The notes: generated by a model not told the origin, from the sequence alone. A stretch of DNA of 51,692 nt from Bacteroidales bacterium (GCA_024694675.1 JAILJO010000005.1:1-51692), one strand, 5' to 3'. Shown: positions 9,813 through 18,253, counted from the first letter of the stretch. Numbers and translations: made by a program.

Positions 9813-11396
9813 ATGCAGATAAACATAAAAACATCCGCAGCGAACCAAACTGTTGTGTCTAGGCTCACACAACGTCTTCCAGGTGGAGTAAAGGAGAATA
9901 TCATTGCTCGCATAGCATTATGTTTTTCTTTGGCATCAGGCAAACGTTTTATGCAAAACGAGTTCAGTATATATGATTCTCAAGGCAAAGAGTATAAGGA
10001 TCATATATTGTTTGATTCTGCCAACCGTGATTATTATATCGCTCTTGTTTGTCAATCTTACGGTATTAACAAGAATAATGAATTAATTCCTAAATATGTT
10101 AAATTGCATATTGATCACGGATTGGAGCAGATTAATTATCTGTTTGAGAAAAGGCCTCAGTATACTTTTTTTGATTTCTTAGTTGAGTATTTAGAAAAGG
10201 GTATCGATTCCATTGAAGATGCCCCTATATCTCTTGATGCTGTTAGGAATAATAATCAGCATATTAGCAAGACCACTTTTACTGGTCCAATAGACATAAG
10301 AATTGGATACAATCCTGAAACTCATGCGCCGATTAATTATTGCTTTAATAATACAAAGACGTACAATAACCAGCATATTGCTGTTGCAGGGAAATCTGGA
10401 TCAGGCAAGTCCCAATTTGCTTTAGAGTTTCTTCGCCAGTTAGTTACAAGAACGCAGGGACAGGTCAATTTCTTGTTTTTAGACTTTAAGGGTATTTCTT
10501 CAGATGATAGAAAGAAAATGGAAGGGTTTTTTAAAGAAACCCATACTACATGCATTAATGCCCCGGATGTCCCATTCCCACTCAACCCACTATCGTTTAT
10601 TGACAATATTAATGACAGGAATAAGCTAGTTGGTATAAACAAGTTTGTTGACATAATAGCTAAGTATTCAAATATTGGGAAAAGGCAACAGCAAACGCTG
10701 AAAGAAGCGGTGCAAGAAGCATTTATTCGAAAAAAAGGTGGAGACTATCCCTCGTTGGAAGAAGTATACGATTTGATTATTGACCGAGTTGGGGATAATC
10801 GTGATACATTAACTGAAATTATGGGCCGCTTAAGTGAATATGAATTATTTGCTTCAAAGATTAGTAATCCAAGCTTGTTCTTAAACAACAATTATTATTT
10901 ATCTTTGTCAGGTGAGTTGGACAGTACAGTACGATTTACATCTGTTTTCCTTATTATTAATTATATTTTTAATGTTTTTTCTAATATGGGAAGCACTGAA
11001 GTAAATGATAATTATAGAGAAATGCGCTATGTTCTAATGATAGATGAAGCTCATGATTTGTTCCGAGAAAAGAAATCACTAGAGATTCTAGAGGTTATTC
11101 TTAGAAAGATTCGTTCATATGGTGTGTCCGTTTTTCTATTGTCACAAGGCATTACCGAATACAATACGGCGAATTTTGATTTCTCACAAGAATGCGAGAC
11201 CTCTTTTCTTTTGCCCATAAACGATATTGCTAACACAAAGGCAATCAATAAGTTCTTGGGGTTGACAATCAAAGATGGTAATACGGCTATTCGAAACATA
11301 GAAAAACTTAAGAATGGACAAGCAATCTCGAATATGAAAGAGTATCCGAAGACGGAAGTGTTTGATGTTGTACAATATTGGAAAGAATCATTATGA
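9813..11396 (+). CDS. dndE: DndE domain fused to a HerA/FtsK-like ATPase
   Basis: The N-terminal ~120 aa (VVSRLTQRLPGGVKENIIARIALCFSLASGKRF...YIALVCQSYGIN...KLHIDHGLEQI) match the DndE pattern. This is followed by Walker A AVAGKSGSGKSQFALEFL and Walker B YVLMIDEAHDLF. ATG at 9813. Confidence 0.8.
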   Translation: MQINIKTSAANQTVVSRLTQRLPGGVKENIIARIALCFSLASGKRFMQNEFSIYDSQGKEYKDHILFDSANRDYYIALVCQSYGINKNNELIPKYVKLHIDHGLEQINYLFEKRPQYTFFDFLVEYLEKGIDSIEDAPISLDAVRNNNQHISKTTFTGPIDIRIGYNPETHAPINYCFNNTKTYNNQHIAVAGKSGSGKSQFALEFLRQLVTRTQGQVNFLFLDFKGISSDDRKKMEGFFKETHTTCINAPDVPFPLNPLSFIDNINDRNKLVGINKFVDIIAKYSNIGKRQQQTLKEAVQEAFIRKKGGDYPSLEEVYDLIIDRVGDNRDTLTEIMGRLSEYELFASKISNPSLFLNNNYYLSLSGELDSTVRFTSVFLIINYIFNVFSNMGSTEVNDNYREMRYVLMIDEAHDLFREKKSLEILEVILRKIRSYGVSVFLLSQGITEYNTANFDFSQECETSFLLPINDIANTKAINKFLGLTIKDGNTAIRNIEKLKNGQAISNMKEYPKTEVFDVVQYWKESL

Positions 11397-12484
11397 AACA
11401 AGAGATTAAATATGTAGATATTAATAATCTTCAATTAGATTTATATAATCCTCGTCTTCCAAAATCCAAGCAAGGGACGGATGAAGGTGTAGTTATTGAG
11501 TACTTACTCCTTGAAGCAGCCACTTTGGAATTGATGGAATCAATTGGAGAAAACGACTTTTTTGTCGGAGAAATGCTTCTGGTTATTCCCAGTGAAAGGT
11601 CTGGTAGTTTTATAGTGGTTGAGGGTAATAGGCGCCTTACGGCTGTTCTATTACTTAATAAACCCGAATTGGCTAGAGTTAAAAAGGCTTCAATAAAAGA
11701 GATATACGATTCGGCGAAGTATAAGCCTTCTAGTTTACCCTGCCTTATCTTTAATAGTCGAGAAGAAATCCAAAAATACATTGGTTTTGTTCATATTACA
11801 GGGAAAAAATCGTGGCGAATGTTGGAAAAAGCACGCTACTTGTATGACCTGAGTCATTCCGACAAATTTCAAGGACTATCTTTTATTGATGTGTGCAAAG
11901 AAATTGCTAGAGTAATAGGGAGTCGATCTCCCTATGTAAGAAAGATGCTCACAAGTTTCCAGTTATATACCATTATTGAGGACGAAAAGTTCTATCAAAT
12001 AGATGGTTTGTCAGACTCCTCGTTCTTCCTTAATTATTTTTCCGATGGCTTGCAAAAAGAAAACATACGAATGTACATGGGGGTCGAGCTTGATTCTGAT
12101 GATCCATTAAAGAACTTAAACAAAGAGCATCTTAAAGACCTCGTAACATGGTGGTTCAAAAAAAGTGAGGGGGTTTCTCGTGTTATTGGAGATAGCGATG
12201 GAATGAAGAAACTCAATGAGGTACTGGGAAATGAAATAGCATTATTTGCCTTTAAAAGAGGGGCTAGTATTGATATAGCATACGAACTGACTAATGACAT
12301 TGATTTACAGTTTGAGCGTAAGGTAAAAGAATCATTGATGGCGATTGAGCAGGCAGATGGATTGTCTAATAAAGTCAAGACCTTTTATATCGACTTATAT
12401 GATGATTTGAAGAGTTTACGTCAGATAGCAGTAAAGATTAACGATTTCAAGACAAGGAGGGAGCAGGATGGCGACGAGTTTTGA
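11393..12484 (+). CDS. ParB-like (ParB/sulfiredoxin fold) protein
   Basis: YVDINNLQLDLYNPRLPKS ... FIVVEGNRRLTAVLLLNKPEL is ParB_N-like. ATGA overlap with the upstream dndE fusion. Confidence 0.7.
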   Translation: MKQEIKYVDINNLQLDLYNPRLPKSKQGTDEGVVIEYLLLEAATLELMESIGENDFFVGEMLLVIPSERSGSFIVVEGNRRLTAVLLLNKPELARVKKASIKEIYDSAKYKPSSLPCLIFNSREEIQKYIGFVHITGKKSWRMLEKARYLYDLSHSDKFQGLSFIDVCKEIARVIGSRSPYVRKMLTSFQLYTIIEDEKFYQIDGLSDSSFFLNYFSDGLQKENIRMYMGVELDSDDPLKNLNKEHLKDLVTWWFKKSEGVSRVIGDSDGMKKLNEVLGNEIALFAFKRGASIDIAYELTNDIDLQFERKVKESLMAIEQADGLSNKVKTFYIDLYDDLKSLRQIAVKINDFKTRREQDGDEF

Positions 12485-13424
12485 TGAAAAATATTCCCAA
12501 AGCATTGTTAATTTGGCAAATGTCGGCAGACCCGATTATTCTAGAGATGAGACTAACCTATATGCGGACTTTGTGGAACTAATGGTGGTTTTCTCAAAAG
12601 GAGACGGGATTGCATATGGGGATATCCAGGACCGTTTTTTTGGTGAACCAGATGAGAAAAATTCTACTGAAATCAATGATGATAATGAATCTTTGATTGG
12701 CGGTATTATTAACGTCATTAAGGAGCGGCTTTTTTTATTTGGGGGTCTTTATCCGTTTATGGTCTTGCCAGAACAGACCATTATATTAAAAAGTGACTTG
12801 ACGTCGTCTCAAAAGTTATATCTTTTTTTGCTTTTTTCTTCTTCACTTGACATTTTTAGTTCTTTCAACACAGAGTTAACGACTGATTTTGAATTCGTTT
12901 CATATGAGGCAATAAAGACTTTCCTGCCAAATGCGATTGTTAAACATTTTGGAAAACTCTCTGAATACACGGGTTCAGCAATAGAAAAAATTAAGAATCT
13001 GGCTAATGACATAGGGCTACCCTTTGATGACTACGAGATCGGATGCATTGGAGAAAGGAATAATCAGGAACGTGGATTGGATATCGTTTCATGGATACCT
13101 TTTGAAGACAAGTGCCAGAATAAAGTAGTTTTCTTATGTCAATGTGCTTGTGGCAAACAATATGAATCAAAGCAACACGATATACGACGATATCAGAATT
13201 ATTACCGCTTCTACAAAACTAAGCCTCAGCTAACATTATTTGTCCCGTATTCTTTGATTAACCCAAAGGAGAATAAGTTTTATCATTCTGATTATGTAGA
13301 AGGTGATTATCTGATTTTTGAGAGGTTGCGCATTATTAGATTAGCTATCCAAAAGGAAGATTTGCTTTCATTTTTAAAATCTACTTGCCTTCTTGAGAAA
13401 TGTATTCATGATTATTGTGCTTAG
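12468..13424 (+). CDS. Putative PD-(D/E)XK-type restriction endonuclease-like protein
   Basis: ERGLDIVSWIPFEDKCQNKVVFLCQCACGKQYESKQ resembles the D-x(n)-(E/Q)xK core of defense nucleases. Overlaps the ParB-like gene by 17 nt. Confidence 0.55.
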   Translation: MATSFDEKYSQSIVNLANVGRPDYSRDETNLYADFVELMVVFSKGDGIAYGDIQDRFFGEPDEKNSTEINDDNESLIGGIINVIKERLFLFGGLYPFMVLPEQTIILKSDLTSSQKLYLFLLFSSSLDIFSSFNTELTTDFEFVSYEAIKTFLPNAIVKHFGKLSEYTGSAIEKIKNLANDIGLPFDDYEIGCIGERNNQERGLDIVSWIPFEDKCQNKVVFLCQCACGKQYESKQHDIRRYQNYYRFYKTKPQLTLFVPYSLINPKENKFYHSDYVEGDYLIFERLRIIRLAIQKEDLLSFLKSTCLLEKCIHDYCA

Positions 13425-13839
13425 AAAGGCGTAGCTAGAAGAGTAGAAGTGCCTATGACTTGTGTGCGAATATGGGTTAAACAGACGCGTGAGATATTCA
13501 TCGATTTCCGATGAGGTATAACAAATCTGAATGTTTTCTTACCTTTGCACTACAAAGAATTATCGCTTGTCAAGGGAATAGTCGCTTCTTTCGAATAAGT
13601 CAGAGAATCACTTATTTAATAATCGAGTTTTTGACAGGGATGACCATCCGCGGTCAGGTATTGACAAATAAACTTACTAAGAATTTATTTGGTTGGCCAT
13701 AAACAATTAAAAATCAATCATCTACTCCTTCTGTTTAAAAACGAGTGGTTTCAAGCTAGAGCAGGGGTTTGTAGCAGTTATTGAGGTTAAAAATCAATAA
13801 TATTTTCAAAGAAATGCAATATAATTGTGGAGAATGCAT

Positions 13840-13847
13840 TATTTTTG
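13840..13847 (+). promoter_or_regulatory. Candidate -7 box (TATTTTTG) upstream of ptuA
   Basis: TATTTTTG about 44 nt upstream of the ATG at 13891; no strong -33 match. Confidence 0.35.
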
Positions 13848-13890
13848 TAAGTGATGAATTTTGAATGCCACCGAAAGTGTTATATGGCCT

Positions 13891-15180
13891 ATGAAACTGA
13901 GAAAGATAAAACTTACAGATTTTCGTTGTTTTAAAGAGTATGAAATAGGACTTAAAAGCGGAGTGAATCTTCTTATAGGTGAGAACGGCTCTGGTAAGAC
14001 TTCAGTAATACGGGGTGTTACACTGGCATTGAACGCTTTTTTCAAAGGCTTCAGTGATGAGAACACTTCTTGCGCAGGTATAGCATCAGAGGATTTCTGC
14101 CATTCTGTAGCAAACGAGTCGAAGAGTTTGACTCGACCTGCTGAAGTGTTGTTTTCCACCATAAGTGGTGACGAGAACGTTTCCATTTTCAGGAAATCGA
14201 AGAAGACATCAACAATATATCAGAATGCCAGAGAGTTTAACTGGAAAAACAAGGATTTGTATAGTAAGGTGGCAAAAGAGGATGGTGATCATCGTCAAAC
14301 ACCTCTGCCGCTGTTTGCATTCTTTGCTACTGATGATATACATCTGAAATATCAGAATGTGGAAGCCAAGTCTTTCAAGGATTACTATCTTGCACCATCT
14401 TTTGGATACTACCTCTGCCTAAGAGGAGGCTTCCTGGCTAAATATTGGGTTAACAGGATGCTGGTTCTGGAAGAAGGCGGCAAGGGTGAAGAAGAATTGG
14501 AGATAGTGAGGAATGCGATCAGGACCGCATTGGGTAATGACGGGTGCGGAATCATCTGTGATGTGACTATCAGGCCCAAACAGGGATATGTTTATTTCAT
14601 CTTTACTGACGGCAGGGAGGTACGATTTGAAGATTTGTCAGATGGTTATATGCGTCTGGTGAACATGGTAATAGATATGGCATTCAGGTGCAGTATCCTA
14701 AATAGGCCTCTTTTCGGTCTACAGGCTTGTTCAAGGACTGAGGGGGTGGCTTGTGTTGACGAGATAGATGACCATCTGCATCCGTCATTGCAGGCAAAGG
14801 TGATAAAGGGGTTGAAACTGGCATTTCCCAGAGTGCAGTTCGTGATCTCCACACACGCACCGATGGTGATGTCAAGCGTGATGACAAACGAGGAGAATGA
14901 GGTGCTACACTTGGAATATCGTGACGGCACATATATGGCAATGCCCATTAACACATACGGTCTGGATGCATCGACAATACTGGAGATGTATATGGGAAAG
15001 AATGCACGAGTGGCAGAAGTGGAGGAACGGCTGAAGGAACTGTTTGACTTGATAGACAGCGATCATTATCCCGAGGCAAAGGCAAAGTTAAAGGAACTGA
15101 CGAACGATTTCGGTGATACTCTTCCTGAAATCATACAGGCTCGTACGATGCTGGACTTTAGAATGGAGAGCGATGATTAA
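13891..15180 (+). CDS. ptuA: PtuA-like AAA/OLD-type ATPase (Septu family)
   Basis: MKLRKIKLTDFRCFKEYEIGL, Walker A GENGSGKTSVI, GVACVDEIDDHLHPSLQAKVIKGL, VQFVISTHAPMVM. Immediately followed by an HNH gene. Confidence 0.8.
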   Translation: MKLRKIKLTDFRCFKEYEIGLKSGVNLLIGENGSGKTSVIRGVTLALNAFFKGFSDENTSCAGIASEDFCHSVANESKSLTRPAEVLFSTISGDENVSIFRKSKKTSTIYQNAREFNWKNKDLYSKVAKEDGDHRQTPLPLFAFFATDDIHLKYQNVEAKSFKDYYLAPSFGYYLCLRGGFLAKYWVNRMLVLEEGGKGEEELEIVRNAIRTALGNDGCGIICDVTIRPKQGYVYFIFTDGREVRFEDLSDGYMRLVNMVIDMAFRCSILNRPLFGLQACSRTEGVACVDEIDDHLHPSLQAKVIKGLKLAFPRVQFVISTHAPMVMSSVMTNEENEVLHLEYRDGTYMAMPINTYGLDASTILEMYMGKNARVAEVEERLKELFDLIDSDHYPEAKAKLKELTNDFGDTLPEIIQARTMLDFRMESDD

Positions 15181-15823
15181 GATTGACAAGGGTCGTGAGC
15201 CTGCGGAGTGGACGGAGCAGAGGAATACTCCCGGAATTACATACGAGACTGCACGCAAGGATGCCTTGAGGCAGGCACTGCTGGAAGAACAAGGAGGACT
15301 GTGCGGTTACTGTATGCGTCGCGTGTCTTTTGTGCCCGGTGAGGTGACAAATACCCGCATAGAACATCTGAAGCCGCGTACGCTGAGTCTGGCACAAGGG
15401 AAGCCGGAAGAGACGCTGGCCTATAGCAACATGATTCTGTGTTGCAATGGAGATATTGACGGAAGCAAGAATTTCCATTGTGACGTGAGCAAGGATGAGA
15501 CGGAGATTCACTTTAAGCCTTTTAACGCTGCTGCAATAGCTACGATTTCCTATTCATCGGGTGACGGTAGTATCAAATCGTCTAATGCTGTTTATGACAA
15601 GGATCTTAATGAAGTGCTGAACCTGAACCATCCACGGCTGAAAGCAAACAGACGTGCTGTATTAATAGGTTTGGCAACAGAGATGGGAAAGAATACGTGG
15701 AGCAAGTCGGAAATCCAACATAAGTTGACGTATTATAGTAGCAGGACATCTGGCGGCCAATTGCATGTATACTGTGGTGTGGTAATTTGGTATCTTTCGA
15801 AGAAACTAAGGCAGTTTGTCTGA
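15173..15823 (+). CDS. ptuB: PtuB-like HNH endonuclease
   Basis: CGYCMRR...RIEHLKPR...LAYSNMILCCNG...HCD HNH/zinc-type motifs. 8-nt overlap with ptuA; ends YCGVVIWYLSKKLRQFV*. Confidence 0.8.
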   Translation: MIKIDKGREPAEWTEQRNTPGITYETARKDALRQALLEEQGGLCGYCMRRVSFVPGEVTNTRIEHLKPRTLSLAQGKPEETLAYSNMILCCNGDIDGSKNFHCDVSKDETEIHFKPFNAAAIATISYSSGDGSIKSSNAVYDKDLNEVLNLNHPRLKANRRAVLIGLATEMGKNTWSKSEIQHKLTYYSSRTSGGQLHVYCGVVIWYLSKKLRQFV

Positions 15824-16026
15824 AACGGGTGAGATTAACGAATACCAAAACGAAGGTCAATGAGAGCCGTAAGGTGCATAAAATCAAATTCGGCGATAAA
15901 GACGTGTCGCTATTTACTTTCTTCCTCCAGCTTGTGAACTACTTAAAGTTCATTGGTACTGTCCCGGCGATTGATATTAATGCGTATCTGAAGGCAATTC
16001 ATGCAAAGATTGACGAGGAAATATAA
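15787..16026 (+). CDS. Small ORF of unknown function or gene remnant
   Basis: 79 aa from a TTG start, out of frame with ptuB and overlapping its end (...KIKFGDKDVSLFTFFLQLVNYLKFIGTVPAIDINAYLKAIHAKIDEEI). Confidence 0.25.
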   Translation: MVSFEETKAVCLKRVRLTNTKTKVNESRKVHKIKFGDKDVSLFTFFLQLVNYLKFIGTVPAIDINAYLKAIHAKIDEEI

Positions 16027-16200
16027 AAAGTATAGCAAGGGGTATAAATAGAAGGATTAAATACATGTAGATTAACCGATAGTAATCATTAAATATCGGT
16101 ATTTGTGTTTATCTATGAAAGTAGAGTTGACTTCAATACGCGTAACGGGCTGCTCGTTTATGTTACAAATGAAAAAAGGATGCAACTTATGAGTCACCTC

Positions 16201-17385
16201 CTATAGCGCTGGTATCAGGTCTACGGCCTTGCGTTTGCTCTCGTCCACGATCTTGGCGTAAACCTGTGTGGTGGTGACCCGCTTGTGGCCGAGGAGTTTG
16301 GAGACGGTGTACAGGTCGGCTCCGTAAGCTAGGTCCAGGGTTGCGAAGGTATGGCGGGCGCAGTGGAAGGTAATGGGTTTGTCAATCCCGGCCCGTTCCA
16401 CCATCTTCCTGAGGTATTTCTGGATCATGCACCGTTTTGGGAGTCTGAAAACGGTATCGGCATCTTTGGATTTGCCTCTTTCCGGCATTACCTTCAGGGC
16501 ATTTTCTGAGAGGGGCAGATATAACTTTTCCTTAGTCTTGATCTGGGTCAGGTCTATCTGCCTGGTCCCATCAGACATGGTTTTTATCTTCCCCCAGGTG
16601 AGGGCTTCGATGTCGCCGAGGCGGAGTCCGCAGAAACAGCTGAAAAGGAATGCTGGCAGGACAGCACGCTCATATTCGTTCTGCGGGACCACCGCGGCAA
16701 GAGCGCGGACTTCCGGCATGGTGAGGTAACAGCGGTTGGACGCCGGTTTGGCAGGCTTGTCCTTGGGCTCCATTTTGGTTACGGGATTGTATTTGATGAT
16801 ATCGTCCCGGACCGCCTTGTTGAGCGCCGCGTTAAAGATACCGAAATAATCGTACTGCGTGTGCGGAGAAAGTGGCTTTGGCGTGAAGTTCTTCTTCTTG
16901 ATGGGCTGGCGGTCTTCCCGCTTGGGCGGCAATGTCTTGGCTCGCTTCAGATAGGACACAAAGCCCATACAGAATTCTTTGTCAATGCTTCCAATCTCCA
17001 CCTGGTCACCGGCGTATTTAATGAAATGGTTGATTCCATTGTCGTATGTCTGGTAGGTGCTGGTCCCCCTTTCTTTCGCCTTCTGAGAAAGAGAGCGCAT
17101 ATAATCCACAAAGTTCATCTGGCTGCGTAGACGGGCGTTGCTGAAACCGAACTCGCCGTTCTGGAGTTCCACAATCTTTTGCGCCTTGTATGCGTTTGCC
17201 GTCCTCAGCGTCTCTGCATTTTTGTCCTTCTCTACACCCGAACGCTCCGGGACGAGGTACAGTTTCAGGAACTCGTACTGGCGCACCCCGCCGGAGTAGT
17301 AATCCAGGTACAGGGACTGGCTTCCGTCCTTCAGTTTCTTTGCCCGCAGGCGTATGGGTTCCTTGTTTTGTTTCAGCTTTCTCAT
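16201..17385 (-). CDS. Tyrosine recombinase/integrase (Bacteroidales type)
   Basis: C-terminal motifs CGLRLGDIEALTW, ITFHCARHTFATLDLAYGADLYTVSKLLGHKRVTTTQVYAKIVDESK. Probable start MRKLKQNKEPIRL with ATG at 17385. Confidence 0.92.
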   Translation of the reverse strand: MRKLKQNKEPIRLRAKKLKDGSQSLYLDYYSGGVRQYEFLKLYLVPERSGVEKDKNAETLRTANAYKAQKIVELQNGEFGFSNARLRSQMNFVDYMRSLSQKAKERGTSTYQTYDNGINHFIKYAGDQVEIGSIDKEFCMGFVSYLKRAKTLPPKREDRQPIKKKNFTPKPLSPHTQYDYFGIFNAALNKAVRDDIIKYNPVTKMEPKDKPAKPASNRCYLTMPEVRALAAVVPQNEYERAVLPAFLFSCFCGLRLGDIEALTWGKIKTMSDGTRQIDLTQIKTKEKLYLPLSENALKVMPERGKSKDADTVFRLPKRCMIQKYLRKMVERAGIDKPITFHCARHTFATLDLAYGADLYTVSKLLGHKRVTTTQVYAKIVDESKRKAVDLIPAL

Positions 17386-17403
17386 AGCATTTCCCTTTGC
17401 CTG

Positions 17404-17448
17404 CAAAGATAGCGAAAATTTGTTACCGAGTAACAAATGGGTAACAAA
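17404..17448 (-). promoter_or_regulatory. Integrase promoter with palindromic operator-like sequence
   Basis: Minus-strand TATCTTTG (17404-17411). Just upstream is TTTGTTAC-CGA-GTAACAAA (17419-17437) and a further GTAACAAA (17441-17448). Confidence 0.5.
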
Positions 17449-17741
17449 AATGAGGGTATTATTGTGTTATCAATGTCAACGAGGGTCTTTGAGGGCGAAA
17501 AAGAATAATGCGCTACACGCATTTGTAACGGCATTATTATAGCATTTTTGTAACTTTTTCATTTCACCGGGAGACCCCCATAAGCGTGAAATGCTCCCAT
17601 ATTGTTTAGTTTTAGTTTATTTACAAATATAACAAATAATTGCTAATAAATAAACTGAAAAACGATAATTGAATTCCGGAGGCCCAAAGGGCCGACAAGG
17701 GGGAGTTTGAGGGGGCGTAGCCCCTTCAATGGAGTGAAACG

Positions 17742-17787
17742 ACTTGAGTCATTCCGACCATAAAAAAAAGCAGCTCGTGCTGCTTTT
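17742..17787 (-). terminator. Rho-independent terminator after tRNA-Pro, flanked by an inverted copy of the tRNA 3' end
   Basis: Minus strand AAAAGCAGCACGAGCTGCTTTTTTTT (17762-17787), then TGGTCGGAATGACTCAAGTCG, an imperfect repeat of the tRNA tail. Confidence 0.65.
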
Positions 17788-17863
17788 TGGTCGGGATGAC
17801 TCGACTCGAACGAGCGACCCCTACGTCCCGAACGTAGTGCGCTACCAACTGCGCTACATCCCG
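17788..17863 (-). tRNA. tRNA-Pro (anticodon CGG)
   Basis: Minus strand CGGGATGTAGCGCAGTTGGTAGCGCACTACGTTCGGGACGTAGGGGTCGCTCGTTCGAGTCGAGTCATCCCGACCA. Cloverleaf stems form, anticodon loop TTCGGGA, encoded CCA. Confidence 0.93.
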
Positions 17864-17998
17864 CTCTTTTTATTGATTTTTTGCTCTTTTTTCGCTTTGG
17901 CTCAGTCACATAGGACCCCTATGCTCCTTCGCCAAATCAAAAAAATATCTAAAAAATCAATTCAAAAAGTATTTTTGAGAATAAAAAACAAGCTGCTT

Positions 17999-18253
17999 TT
18001 AGGCGAGCTTGTTAATGTAGACTTGGAGACCGCTCTTGAGGTTGGAGGCCTTGTTCTTGTGGATAACTCCAATCTTTGCAAGTTTATCGATCATTGCGTA
18101 AACTTTGGGAGCATTCTCCTGAGCCTGTGCTTTGTCTGTTACATTACGGAGATCGCGGATAGCGTTCCTTGTGGTCTTTGCATAATACTTGTTATGCAGG
18201 CGGTGACGCTCACTCTGACGAGCGGCACGCGCGGCGGATTTTGTGTTTGCCAT
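17999..18253 (-). CDS. rpsT: 30S ribosomal protein S20
   Basis: [35 protein letters not shown]... is S20. Confidence 0.95.
   Translation of the reverse strand: MANTKSAARAARQSERHRLHNKYYAKTTRNAIRDLRNVTDKAQAQENAPKVYAMIDKLAKIGVIHKNKASNLKSGLQVYINKLA

Noticed and set aside
11393-12484. Plasmid partition (parAB) locus
   Set aside because: No ParA-like gene or parS-like repeats; the ParB-like gene is translationally coupled to the dnd-like genes.
13511-13702. 63-aa ORF between the nuclease-like gene and ptuA
   Set aside because: No recognizable motif, and a promoter-like TTACCTTTGC lies inside it; not supported as coding.
13425-15823. Retron with PtuAB effectors
   Set aside because: No reverse transcriptase motif or convincing msr-msd structure is seen in the window; called Septu-like instead.
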